Shown here: positions 1-7,352 of the stretch, piece by piece
Position numbering within the stretch: position 1 is the first letter of the stretch
Layout of the letters: every line of letters starts with the position of its first letter
Assembly (NCBI RefSeq): GCF_001617365.1
Contig: NZ_LVJR01000115.1
Coordinates: 1-37,217 of the forward strand
Length of the DNA stretch: 37,217 nucleotides
Direction of reading: 5' to 3'
Origin: Rhodanobacter sp. FW104-R8
GTDB lineage: Bacteria > Pseudomonadota > Gammaproteobacteria > Xanthomonadales > Rhodanobacteraceae
Position numbers and translations under genes: made by a program
The notes under the pieces: generated by a model
Seen by the model: the letters and a program-made list of their open reading frames with translations, nothing else
The model's database searches: none
What the model was told of the DNA's origin: nothing

Positions 1-521
1 AGCTTGAACGGTTGATCCGCATGCGCGGCCAGCAATGCACTGAGCACGGCAATCGACTGGGTCGCCACCACCGCCAGCAGCCAGCCGCCATTGATCCCGC
101 GATCCAGTGTGGGCTTGCTTTCCTTGATGGTGAAGGCGGCGAACACCGAATAGGTCAGCGCCAACCACAGTACGATGGCCACCAGCCACAGCACCAGGCT
201 GCCGCGGACGTTGTCGGCCAGCAGCAGGCACTGGCTGCCCAGGATGCTGGAGGCGGCCACCATGGTGAAGAAGCCCGGCCCGCGCAGGTGGTCGGTGAGA
301 TCGCTGGCGAACAGTCGCGGGTAGCGGACAAGGCGGGCGACGTAGAGCAGCCAGAGCAGGAAGTAGATCCCGAGGTTGAGTCCGAACATGCCCCACGCCA
401 GCTTCGGCAGGCCCAGTCGCCAGGCGCCGATGGAGACGACGCCCGTGGCCATCACCATGCCGAAATAGGCCGGAGAAAGGCCGCCCAGCGCGGAAGATGG
501 ATAGTGCAATACCCGATGCAT
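1..521 (-). CDS. TDT-family (TehA/SLAC1-like) membrane transporter, 3' part outside window
   Basis: The protein begins MHRVLHYPSSALGGLSPAYF and continues with hydrophobic helices. The LSPAYFGMVMATGVVSI stretch is typical of the tellurite-resistance/dicarboxylate transporter (TDT) family, which includes TehA, Mae1 and the SLAC1 anion channels; these are inner-membrane carriers or channels for anions. About 173 residues are visible and roughly half of the usual ten-helix protein is cut off by the window edge. The ATG at 521 is chosen because an in-frame TGA lies seven codons upstream and a GGAAG sits about seven bases before it. The gene diverges from modE and has an Fnr/Dnr-type box with a -10 at good spacing in its upstream region. 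Its substrate cannot be told from sequence; a small or metal oxyanion would fit the neighbours, but that is inference. Confidence 0.85.
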   Translation of the reverse strand, partial: MHRVLHYPSSALGGLSPAYFGMVMATGVVSIGAWRLGLPKLAWGMFGLNLGIYFLLWLLYVARLVRYPRLFASDLTDHLRGPGFFTMVAASSILGSQCLLLADNVRGSLVLWLVAIVLWLALTYSVFAAFTIKESKPTLDRGINGGWLLAVVATQSIAVLSALLAAHADQPFK

Positions 522-631
522 ATGGCGCTTCCAGGGTGGTCAGTAGCGAGGCCGCGGCGCTCGAAGCGAATATCACGCGGCGAAGCGCGGTGCTGGCCCG
601 TCGACGTATGTAACGATCGTGCCAACGGCAG

Positions 632-674
632 ATTAGAGTGATCAGGCTGGCTGCAAATTGACCGCGGTCAATTT
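632..674 (-). promoter_or_regulatory. Fnr/Dnr-type operator and class II promoter of the TDT gene (shared intergenic region with modE)
   Basis: Positions 655-674 are a perfect 20-bp palindrome, AAATTGACCGCGGTCAATTT, whose core TTGAC-CGCG-GTCAA (658-671) matches the Fnr/Anr/Dnr/NnrR pattern TTGAY-N4-RTCAA. Reading leftward, TCTAAT (complement of 632-637, five of six to TATAAT) lies 32.5 bp from the box centre, as expected for a box centred near -41.5. A weaker hexamer, TACAGT (696-701), could serve the rightward modE direction. Confidence 0.65.
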
Positions 675-750
675 CGCATCGGTGGAGGGCACGGATACAG
701 TTTGGCGGTACACCGGATTGGTTTGATGTGCGAGCATTCATCACTCCAAG

Positions 751-1569
751 ATGCATACGAACGTCCTCCCCATGAGCAAAAGCCTGTTGCAAGGTGTCCG
801 CCCTTCGCTCGACCTGAAGGGAGCCCGTACCAGCCTGACGCCGGTGCGGGTACGGCTGCTATTGGCATTGCAGATTCATGGCTCGATCAGCGCTGCCGCG
901 CGCGCCGTGAAGATGAGTTACAAGGGGGCGTGGGATGCGATCGCCGCGCTGAATACGTTTGCCGCCAAGCCATTGGTACAGACCGAACTGGGCGGCACCG
1001 GCGGTGGTGGGGCACGCCTGACCGAAACCGGGCGCCGGCTGCTGGCGTTCTACCAGGCGTTGGATGCGCTGCAGGTGCGCGCGCTGTCGGGGGTAGTTGA
1101 AGGGGACTTCAATCAGCTGTTGCAGAGGGTGAACAATCTCATGCTGCGAACCAGTGCAAGAAACCAGTACGACGGCACCGTCTGCGCACTTCAGCGCGGC
1201 GCGGTGAACAGCCAGGTCACGCTTCGCCTCGATGGCGACGACGAGCTGGTGGCGATCATCACCAACGACAGCGTGGACAATCTGGGGCTGGCCGTCGGCG
1301 TCAGTGCGATCGCGCTGATCAAGTCGTCGTTCGTGATCCTGTCGAAGGACGAAGGCCTGCGCCTGAGCGCGCGCAATCGCCTGCGCGGCATCGTGTCCAG
1401 TTGCAGGAAAGGTGCCGTCAATGGCGAGGTAGCGCTGGAGCTTGCTGCCGGCAAACAGCTGGTAGCCACGATCACCAACGACAGCATCGACGACATGGAA
1501 ATCGTCGAAGGCATGGCGATGAGCGCCATCGTCAAGGCCTCCCATGTGATCCTGGCGGTGGCCGTCTGA
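751..1569 (+). CDS. modE: ModE, molybdate-responsive LysR-type winged-helix repressor with two Mop domains
   Basis: ModE senses cytoplasmic molybdate or tungstate and represses molybdate uptake genes. Residues about 30-105 form the winged helix-turn-helix, with the family pattern ISAAARAVKMSYKGAWDAI and a GGxGGGGARLTxxG wing. Residues 134-199 and 204-270 are two tandem Mop/TOBE modules (TSARNQYDGTV and LSARNRLRGIV, each followed by TNDSxDxx), which together form the di-molybdop ligand-binding unit. The 272-residue length fits full-length ModE. The start is unsettled: ATG 751 and ATG 772 are both in frame and neither has a strong ribosome-binding site; the DNA-binding domain is complete from either. 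It diverges from the TDT transporter and faces the large leftward uptake region, whose genes it probably represses. Confidence 0.93.
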   Translation: MHTNVLPMSKSLLQGVRPSLDLKGARTSLTPVRVRLLLALQIHGSISAAARAVKMSYKGAWDAIAALNTFAAKPLVQTELGGTGGGGARLTETGRRLLAFYQALDALQVRALSGVVEGDFNQLLQRVNNLMLRTSARNQYDGTVCALQRGAVNSQVTLRLDGDDELVAIITNDSVDNLGLAVGVSAIALIKSSFVILSKDEGLRLSARNRLRGIVSSCRKGAVNGEVALELAAGKQLVATITNDSIDDMEIVEGMAMSAIVKASHVILAVAV

Positions 1570-1694
1570 GGGATGTGTCGTTGGCGCGCCATGCATCGGG
1601 CAGGGCGGCCGGCCGGCGATCCGTGCCCGGGCAGGGGCGATCCCGCATCGCACCCCGCAAGTGATTCCGTCGACGAGCATCAAGGGGACTACTG

Positions 1695-2294
1695 GTGGAG
1701 ACTTGGCTCTCGCGCATCGAGCCCGTGCTGCATGAGACTCTCGGGCATCGCGATGCCCATACGGCGGTCCATTGCGCCCGGGTCGGCATGCTGGCCCTCG
1801 CGCTGGCTCGCGTGTTCGGCCTCTCGGGCAGCGATCTGCTGATCCTCGGTACGGCCGCCCGCCTGCACGACATAGGCAAGATCGGCATACCCGACGCGAT
1901 CCTGCGCAAGCCCGGCCCGCTGGATGCCGCCGAGTGGGCGATCATGCAGAGCCACAGCGAACGCGGCGAGCGCATTGTGCGCGCCGACCCCGGCCTGCCG
2001 TGGCGGGACGACATCGCCCTGGTCATCCGGCATCATCACGAGCACTACGACGGCAGCGGTTACCCGGACGGATTGCGAGGGCAGGCCATACCCCTGCTGT
2101 CGCGCCTGCTCTCCGTCGCCGACAGCTATGACGCAATGACCGAACCGCGCGCCTACCGCCTGGAGCGCTCCCACCGCGAGGCCATGACGACGCTGCGGGA
2201 CGAAAGCGGCGGCAAGCATGATCCGCAAATGGTGGATCTGATCCTGTCCCGGGACGAGACTTGGTTCATGCAGTTCGGCGAGAGTCGCGGGTAA
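1695..2294 (+). CDS. Minimal HD-GYP domain phosphodiesterase
   Basis: This 199-residue protein is almost entirely an HD-GYP domain, the family that hydrolyses cyclic-di-GMP to pGpG/GMP. Visible signatures are H26, the HD pair at 58-59 in ARLHDIGKIGIPDAIL, H87, the HHHEHYDGSGYPDGL block at 113-127 (the GYP motif with its metal ligands) and VADSYDAMT near 141-149. All ligand positions appear intact, so activity is plausible. No receiver, PAS or membrane segment is attached, so input must come from elsewhere. The start is a GTG at 1695, preceded by AAGGGGA. It lies 125 bp downstream of modE on the same strand; a link with molybdenum sensing is possible but unproven. Confidence 0.88.
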   Translation: METWLSRIEPVLHETLGHRDAHTAVHCARVGMLALALARVFGLSGSDLLILGTAARLHDIGKIGIPDAILRKPGPLDAAEWAIMQSHSERGERIVRADPGLPWRDDIALVIRHHHEHYDGSGYPDGLRGQAIPLLSRLLSVADSYDAMTEPRAYRLERSHREAMTTLRDESGGKHDPQMVDLILSRDETWFMQFGESRG

Positions 2295-2460
2295 TCATGC
2301 TGCGCACTGTGATTCGAGTCGCAAGCGCTTCGATTATGAACAAATGGAAAAGATTTAGGCGAGCAGGGGCCGGATTCAGCCTCAGTGACTCAATGCGGAG
2401 CTTGCCAGACACGCACTGATAATCACGATCATGGATTGTGTTGTATCGCCGATAGCGGTT

Positions 2461-3336
2461 CTATTGAGGTGATTGGAATAGGTCCTTGGGGGCGCATAGC
2501 GTCACGCGTTCCACCGTCTTGCCAAAAAAGTGATAACCGGAACCACCTTCGGCTAGGAGATCGAGAAGCTCGTCCACGGCGCGCACGCGGGTTCCTCCGA
2601 TCACGGTGACGCCGCGACGGATGTAGGGCTCGGCGAGCAGAGTCGCCGTGGGCCCGATTACCGCCGCCTGGGCGCCGGGTCTAAGCAGGCTCAGCAGGCT
2701 GTCCAGTGATCCGTTGACCAGCGTGGTGCCGGTGGTGATGAAGATGTCGGCATTTGGGATCACCTGGGGCGCCCGCTCGGCGGGCTCGTAGTACGGCAGC
2801 TCGTCTGGCTTGAGCGTAGCGGGGTCGAGTTCCAGCACGTTGAACGGCTGGCCGCGCTTGCGCAACATGCGCATGTAAGGCGGGAATGCGCCGACCAGCG
2901 CAACGCGGTCACCCGGCTGCATCGGCAGGGCGTCGAACGCATCACCTTCGCGCACTTCGACATCGGCGGGTGGCCCATTGCGCAGCCATAACGTTTCGGC
3001 GAGCGCATTGAGCGTGGCAATTGCCAGGCCGCGCCGAAGGTCCTGAGGCCGATATAGGTCATCAAGCACATGGCTGATCGTGCGACCGCGGATCTTTCCC
3101 GGCACCGGCATGGCCCTGGCCGAGCTGGGGCAGCAAACGGCTTCGGGCACGCTCTTGATCGGCGTCGCGCACAGGCCGCCAGCGCCGTTGGATAGTTTGA
3201 CTCCGGTAAAGAAGATGCCGAGCACGGCACGCTCCAGGTAAAGGGTCTGGGCTTCGGCGCCCAAACGCAGCAGTACTTCGGCATGCAGTTCGGCCAGCAA
3301 GCTGGCGGGAGATGGGATAGTGTCGGTGATGATCAT
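2461..3336 (-). CDS. DUF4213/DUF364 putative heavy-metal chelation protein
   Basis: The C-terminal half matches the DUF364 Rossmann-like domain. Motifs are VALVGAFPPYMRML, VLELDP, TTGTTLVNGSLDSLLSLLR and VIGPTATLLAEPYIRRGV. The N-terminal half is the DUF4213 (enolase-N-like) portion. Structures of relatives led to the name 'putative heavy-metal chelation' but no reaction is established. Residues C56, C68 and C69 (in CATPIKSVPEAVCCP) may be ligands. ATG 3336 is preferred over the upstream ATG 3342 because GAGAG lies seven bases before it; longer in-frame extensions are low-complexity. It is the last gene of the leftward TBDR/ABC train, 76 bp after the methyltransferase. Inferred role: cytoplasmic handling of the imported metal or metal-chelate, 291 residues. 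Confidence 0.8.
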   Translation of the reverse strand: MIITDTIPSPASLLAELHAEVLLRLGAEAQTLYLERAVLGIFFTGVKLSNGAGGLCATPIKSVPEAVCCPSSARAMPVPGKIRGRTISHVLDDLYRPQDLRRGLAIATLNALAETLWLRNGPPADVEVREGDAFDALPMQPGDRVALVGAFPPYMRMLRKRGQPFNVLELDPATLKPDELPYYEPAERAPQVIPNADIFITTGTTLVNGSLDSLLSLLRPGAQAAVIGPTATLLAEPYIRRGVTVIGGTRVRAVDELLDLLAEGGSGYHFFGKTVERVTLCAPKDLFQSPQ

Positions 3337-3412
3337 TAGCATGCTCTCGGCGACGAGGAGAGGGAGAGCCGATACGCACTGTCCCCGGTGCGCACGGCTC
3401 GCGGGCGGCGGA

Positions 3413-4447
3413 CTAGCAGGCGGAGGGCTTGCGTGCGAAGTGCACCTTGGTCTGACCATATTCGCCAGCAAGGTCGTGCCGCTCGGGATGGGCCAGACCG
3501 GCCTGTTCGAGGCGGCCGCCGAATCGCTCGATGCCGCACAGCGAATGGCTGTCGGTCAGCACCGCCTTGTCGAGGTCACGCAGGCCACCGGGCGCGGTTT
3601 CGCATGCTTCCAGGCAGAACCAGTGGGCCAGGCAGAGTTCGCCACCCGGGTCCAGGCAACCGGCGAGCGCGAGCAGTGCATCGTCGATGGATTTGCGCAC
3701 CGCATAGAGACTGTGGAACACGATGACATGGTCGAACTGGGCGGGGAACTGCGGCTCCAGCGGGGTGCCGCCCACGACCTCGCAGCGGGCGGATACGCCG
3801 TGGAGTTCCAGCAATTGTCGAACCCGTTCCACCGTTTCCGGAGGCACCACCACGATGAGCCTGGCCTGCGGAAATCGTTGGGCGATGGCGGCGCCAAACA
3901 AACCATGGCTGCCGTCGAAGCAGAGCAGGTTCAGCCACTGGTCCGGGTGCTGCGCTTGCCGCTCCGCCAGGTGTGCGGCCAGGCGGAGTGCTTCGCCCAG
4001 GAACGGGTCATGCGTGGCCGCCACTTCGGGTGGTGTGTTCTGGATCCATTCGTTGTCCATGAAGAGGCCGAGATCCGACCAGCCACAGTGGGGCGCCAGC
4101 AACTGCTCGAGCGTTTCCGCCTGGCACCACTCGCTGCTGTTGCAGAGCACCCCATGCATATGGTTCGCCAATGCATAGGCGTTGCCCTCGCGCTCGACCA
4201 GGCCGAGATCCTGCAGCGTCTGCAGAAACGCACCCAGGTGGGCGCCGCGCAACTGCAGCGCCTCGGCGATGACCGGCCGCTCGGCCGGTCCATGCTGTTC
4301 CAGCCAGTCGAACAGGCCGCAACGATAGCCCGCCAGCAACGCTTGGAAATTCTTGTAGCCGTCGACGGTGCGCCTGATCGCCGCCACCGACGGCAGGGGC
4401 GTCAAGGCACTGAGTCGCATTAGTTCGTGGATCCGGGGCAGGTTCAT
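3413..4447 (-). CDS. Class I SAM-dependent methyltransferase-like protein with winged-helix N-terminus
   Basis: This 344-residue protein has a helical/winged-helix N-terminal region (about 1-110) like O-methyltransferase dimerisation domains, then a class I methyltransferase core. The glycine-rich motif I is unusual: CFDGSHGLFG at 176-185 instead of the usual DxGxGxG type. The acidic residue expected after strand 2 is not evident (LIVVVPPETVERV). SAM binding is therefore uncertain. ATG 4447 has AAGGAGT seven bases upstream and overlaps the stop of the binding-protein gene by ATGA, implying translational coupling. It sits between a BtuF-type binding protein and a DUF364 gene, so a role in modifying an imported chelator or cofactor is a reasonable but untested inference. 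Confidence 0.75.
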   Translation of the reverse strand: MNLPRIHELMRLSALTPLPSVAAIRRTVDGYKNFQALLAGYRCGLFDWLEQHGPAERPVIAEALQLRGAHLGAFLQTLQDLGLVEREGNAYALANHMHGVLCNSSEWCQAETLEQLLAPHCGWSDLGLFMDNEWIQNTPPEVAATHDPFLGEALRLAAHLAERQAQHPDQWLNLLCFDGSHGLFGAAIAQRFPQARLIVVVPPETVERVRQLLELHGVSARCEVVGGTPLEPQFPAQFDHVIVFHSLYAVRKSIDDALLALAGCLDPGGELCLAHWFCLEACETAPGGLRDLDKAVLTDSHSLCGIERFGGRLEQAGLAHPERHDLAGEYGQTKVHFARKPSAC

Positions 4448-5505
4448 GGCATGACTCCTTGGGTTGCGGTCTGGGTTTGCTGCGTGGGCGTGGCACGGCG
4501 TGGTCCGCCGGCAAGGATCTCGGCAACTTGTGCATGCGTCAGCGTCGTACCGTAGATTTCGCGATAAAAGCGCTGCGAGCGCTCGATCATGTCGACGTCG
4601 GTGAACAGGGATGGATGAAATTGCTGGGCGGCCCACAGCACCATCAGGGGTTGCTCCGAGGTGCGGTTGCCCCACGTGTGGGCGCCGCACGGGGCAATCA
4701 GGACGTGGCCTTCACGCACGGCGCGGAGCTTGGCGAAGCGCGGGTCGGTGCGTACGCCGACCGCTTCTTCCGGGCTGGATACGATCAGGAATTGCGGATT
4801 CCACGCCAGCAATTGCTCCATGCCGAAGCTGTACGATTCGGTGCGCCGGTGGTTGTCGGTGACGCTTTCGCCGCCTGCGGCGCGGATCCACCATTCGACG
4901 ATCAGGTGCGGCTGCGTCAGCGTCTTCGGGCTGAAATAGAGCACGCTCGGACGCCTGATGTTCTTGCCGCGCAGGCGGTCGCCGACTTCGTCGAGCAGGC
5001 TGTCGAAGCGCGCGGTATACCGAGCGGCGGCCACGGGTCTTTCCAGCAGGTCACCCAGCAGATTGACCACGACCTTTACGTCTTCGGGTTGCCGCCAGGC
5101 CATGTACAAAGCGAGCAGGCCCGCGCGACGCAGGCTCTGTGCGGTGCTGCGGTCCATGGTCAGCACCACGTCGGGCGCCGCCTGCAGCAGCGCTTCGAGA
5201 TTGGCGCTGCGGTCGAGGTTGGCCAGCGGTGGCAGGGAAGCCAGGCGCGGCGCGAAGCTGTACTGATAGTTCCAGCGTCCTTGGCGTCCGAAGGTACCCA
5301 GCCCGTTGATGATCCTGTCGCCGGCGCCGACTGCAAACAGCAAGCTGTTGATCACCGGTGTCGCGCCAAGCGTGACGACGCGGTCGACGTGCACCGGTAC
5401 GCTCACCGCGTCGCCGGCCATGTCGTGCACGATGTGCATGTCGGCCGCATGGCCCGGCGACGCAAGCAGCAATGACAGCAGCAACAAGAGGGATGGGAGT
5501 CGCAT
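4444..5505 (-). CDS. Periplasmic cluster A-II binding protein (BtuF/FepB/MolA-like) of a metal-chelate or oxyanion ABC importer
   Basis: The protein starts MRLPSLLLLLSLLLASPGHA, a clear Sec signal peptide with cleavage after GHA. The rest is the two-lobed, helix-hinged fold of siderophore, cobalamin and MolA-type binding proteins: VDRVVTLGATPVINSLLFAVG near the N-terminus, LEALLQAAPDVVLTM, then WNPQFLIVSSPEEA and the late WGNRTSEQPLMVLWAAQQFHPSLF block. ATG 5505 is preferred over a TTG at 5538 because it gives a clean signal peptide. The gene is 14 bp after the ATPase and overlaps the methyltransferase by four bases. The ligand is unknown: the ModE/ModABC setting and the precedent of Haemophilus MolA, a cluster A-II protein for molybdate/tungstate, favour an oxyanion or its chelate. 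Confidence 0.85.
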   Translation of the reverse strand: MRLPSLLLLLSLLLASPGHAADMHIVHDMAGDAVSVPVHVDRVVTLGATPVINSLLFAVGAGDRIINGLGTFGRQGRWNYQYSFAPRLASLPPLANLDRSANLEALLQAAPDVVLTMDRSTAQSLRRAGLLALYMAWRQPEDVKVVVNLLGDLLERPVAAARYTARFDSLLDEVGDRLRGKNIRRPSVLYFSPKTLTQPHLIVEWWIRAAGGESVTDNHRRTESYSFGMEQLLAWNPQFLIVSSPEEAVGVRTDPRFAKLRAVREGHVLIAPCGAHTWGNRTSEQPLMVLWAAQQFHPSLFTDVDMIERSQRFYREIYGTTLTHAQVAEILAGGPRRATPTQQTQTATQGVMP

Positions 5506-5519
5506 CGTCGGGATCCGGA

Positions 5520-6284
5520 TCAGAGTAGAGGTACGCAAGCCAGAGGTACCCCGTGGTGCGAGATAACCTCGACCGGGGTCTGGTAAAGCGCGGACAGGGA
5601 AGGGCCCTGCAACACCTCGGTGGCCGGGCCGCAGGCACCGACCCGGCCACCGGCGAGCGTCACCACCAACGAGCGCAGCAGCAGCGCGTGCTCGGGTTGG
5701 TGGGTAGTGAGCAGTACGGCCAGGCCGTCGGCGGCGAGGTCGCGGATCATGCGCAGCACCCGTGCCTGGTTGCCGAGATCGAGGCTGGCCGTAGGCTCGT
5801 CCAGCAACAGCAGGCGTGGTTGTTGCGCCAGTGCGCGTGCGATCAGGGCGAGCTGACGTTCGCCACCACTGGCCCGGTTGAATGGTCGGTCAGCCAGCCG
5901 GCTTATACCGACACGCTGCAAGGCTTCATGTGCAAGCTGTCGGTCACGGGTTCCGGGAGTCGCCAGCGGCCGCAGATGCGGGGTGCGCCCCATCAGGACA
6001 ATATCAAGAAGCGATAGGCCGCTGTCACCGGCAGCCTGCGGCACGTAGGCCAAAATGAGAGCGCGCTTGCGCGCGTCATGTTGCGCAACACCATCGATAC
6101 GCACGCAGCCGCGCTCGGGCTGCAGTGCTCCAATCAGGCAGCGCAACAGGGTGGTCTTGCCGGTGCCATTGGGTCCGAGCAGACAGAGAACGTCGCCGGT
6201 ATCCAGCGCTAGATCGATCCCGTCGAGGATGGCGGGTTGCCCGGTAGCTCGCCGGTAGACCAGTTGTTCGACGCTCAGGATCAT
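5520..6284 (-). CDS. ABC transporter ATPase, BtuD/FepC/MolC type
   Basis: This 254-residue ATPase energises the importer made with the adjacent permease and binding protein. Walker A is GPNGTGKTT at 37-45, the Q-loop is YVPQ at 80-83, the signature is ASGGERQ at 138-144 (A in place of the usual L), Walker B is LLLLDEPTASLD at 158-169, and the H-loop is TTHQ near 190. The order of motifs and the short C-terminus fit the FepC/BtuD family rather than ModC, because no TOBE domain follows. ATG 6284 overlaps the permease stop as ATGA. The same DNA read in another frame joins to a long open frame over the permease; that is a coincidence of GC-rich sequence, not a fusion. Confidence 0.93.
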   Translation of the reverse strand: MILSVEQLVYRRATGQPAILDGIDLALDTGDVLCLLGPNGTGKTTLLRCLIGALQPERGCVRIDGVAQHDARKRALILAYVPQAAGDSGLSLLDIVLMGRTPHLRPLATPGTRDRQLAHEALQRVGISRLADRPFNRASGGERQLALIARALAQQPRLLLLDEPTASLDLGNQARVLRMIRDLAADGLAVLLTTHQPEHALLLRSLVVTLAGGRVGACGPATEVLQGPSLSALYQTPVEVISHHGVPLACVPLL

Positions 6285-7345
6285 TGCCGTCTTGCCCGCG
6301 CAAGAATGATGACGAATACGGGGGCGCCAAGGATCGCGGTGACGATACCTAGCGGCAGTTCCGTGGCAAAAGCGCTGCGGCACAGATCGTCCACCAGCAG
6401 CAGGAAGCCGGCGCCCAGCAGGATCGATGCAGGCAACAAACGTGCATAGGCCGGGCCGATCATCAAACGGCCCAGATGAGGCACCAGCAGCCCAATCCAG
6501 CCGACGATGCCGGAAATGCTCACGGCCGCGGCGGTCATCAGGGTGGCTGCCACAATCAGCATGACGCGCAGCCAGCGCACCGGCACGCCGAGCGTTCGCG
6601 CTTCGTCGTCGCCGGCCTCGAGCACTTGTGTGGGCCAGCGCAGCAGGAACAGCGCGACGATGCCGAGCGCGCTGAACGGGGCGGCGAAATACAGGTCGGA
6701 CGCAGTGACTCGACCCAGGCTGCCAAGCAGCCAGAATACGATGGTCGGCAAGGTGTCTAGGGGATCGGCCAGGTATTTGGTCGCCGAGGTCAGAGCCTGG
6801 AACAACGCCGAAACAACCAGTCCGGCCAGCACCAGAACCAATGCGGAATCCTTGCCCAGATGTCCGGCAATGAAGATGGCGGTCCCGACGGCACAGATGC
6901 CGCCAGCGAACGAGAAGCCCTGGACGGCCAGTGCGCCGCCGCCCAGCAACATGGCCAGTGCGGCGCCGAAGCCGGCACCGGACGAGACGCCAAGGATGGC
7001 CGGCGAGGCAAGCGGGTTGCGAAACAGGGTTTGATAGGCGGCGCCGGCCCCTGCGAGGCTGGCGCCGACGAGCATCGCGGCCAGCACGCGCGGGAGGCGC
7101 ACCGCCAGTACGACGTTTTCGATGGCTGGCGAGTATCCCGAGGCTTTGTTGGCCAACGCCGACCACAACACGTCGATCACCGTTTGGATCGGCAGCCGGT
7201 AGCGTCCGAGCCCCATCGAAACCATGGCGAGCACCAGCACGGCCAGTGACAACAGCAGCAAGATGCCATAGCCCGGCCACCCGGCGTGCGCCGGGGAGGC
7301 CGTGCGTACGGTGGGTGCGGCCGTCGATGTCGTCGGCATGCCCAT
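6281..7345 (-). CDS. ABC transporter permease, BtuC/FecCD/MolB family
   Basis: This 354-residue inner-membrane permease has about ten transmembrane helices. The family block LPRVLAAMLVGASLAGAGAAYQTLFRNPLASPAILGVSSG is present near residues 84-120, and the late coupling region reads GWIGLLVPHLGRLMIGP with LPLGIVTAILGAPVFVIIL at the end. It follows the receptor by seven bases and overlaps the ATPase by four, so receptor, permease, ATPase and binding protein form one transport unit across both membranes. ATG 7345 and ATG 7339 are both possible starts. Type II importers of this family carry ferric siderophores, haem, cobalamin or (Haemophilus MolB) molybdate; the neighbours favour a molybdenum-related ligand. 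Confidence 0.92.
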   Translation of the reverse strand: MGMPTTSTAAPTVRTASPAHAGWPGYGILLLLSLAVLVLAMVSMGLGRYRLPIQTVIDVLWSALANKASGYSPAIENVVLAVRLPRVLAAMLVGASLAGAGAAYQTLFRNPLASPAILGVSSGAGFGAALAMLLGGGALAVQGFSFAGGICAVGTAIFIAGHLGKDSALVLVLAGLVVSALFQALTSATKYLADPLDTLPTIVFWLLGSLGRVTASDLYFAAPFSALGIVALFLLRWPTQVLEAGDDEARTLGVPVRWLRVMLIVAATLMTAAAVSISGIVGWIGLLVPHLGRLMIGPAYARLLPASILLGAGFLLLVDDLCRSAFATELPLGIVTAILGAPVFVIILARARRQ

Positions 7346-7352
7346 GCAGCGC

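Noticed and set aside
12-641. Plus-strand 209-codon frame at the window start
   Set aside because: It is antisense to the TDT transporter, whose membrane-protein sequence is clear on the minus strand; its own translation is Gln/Arg/His-rich.
2295-2460. Possible bidirectional terminator between the convergent HD-GYP and DUF364 genes
   Set aside because: No convincing stem followed by a T-run was found in this 166-bp gap.
5520-7280. A 586-codon open frame that would fuse permease-region sequence to the ATPase
   Set aside because: The upstream part is an out-of-frame reading of the permease gene; the ATPase has its own ATG at 6284 overlapping the permease stop.
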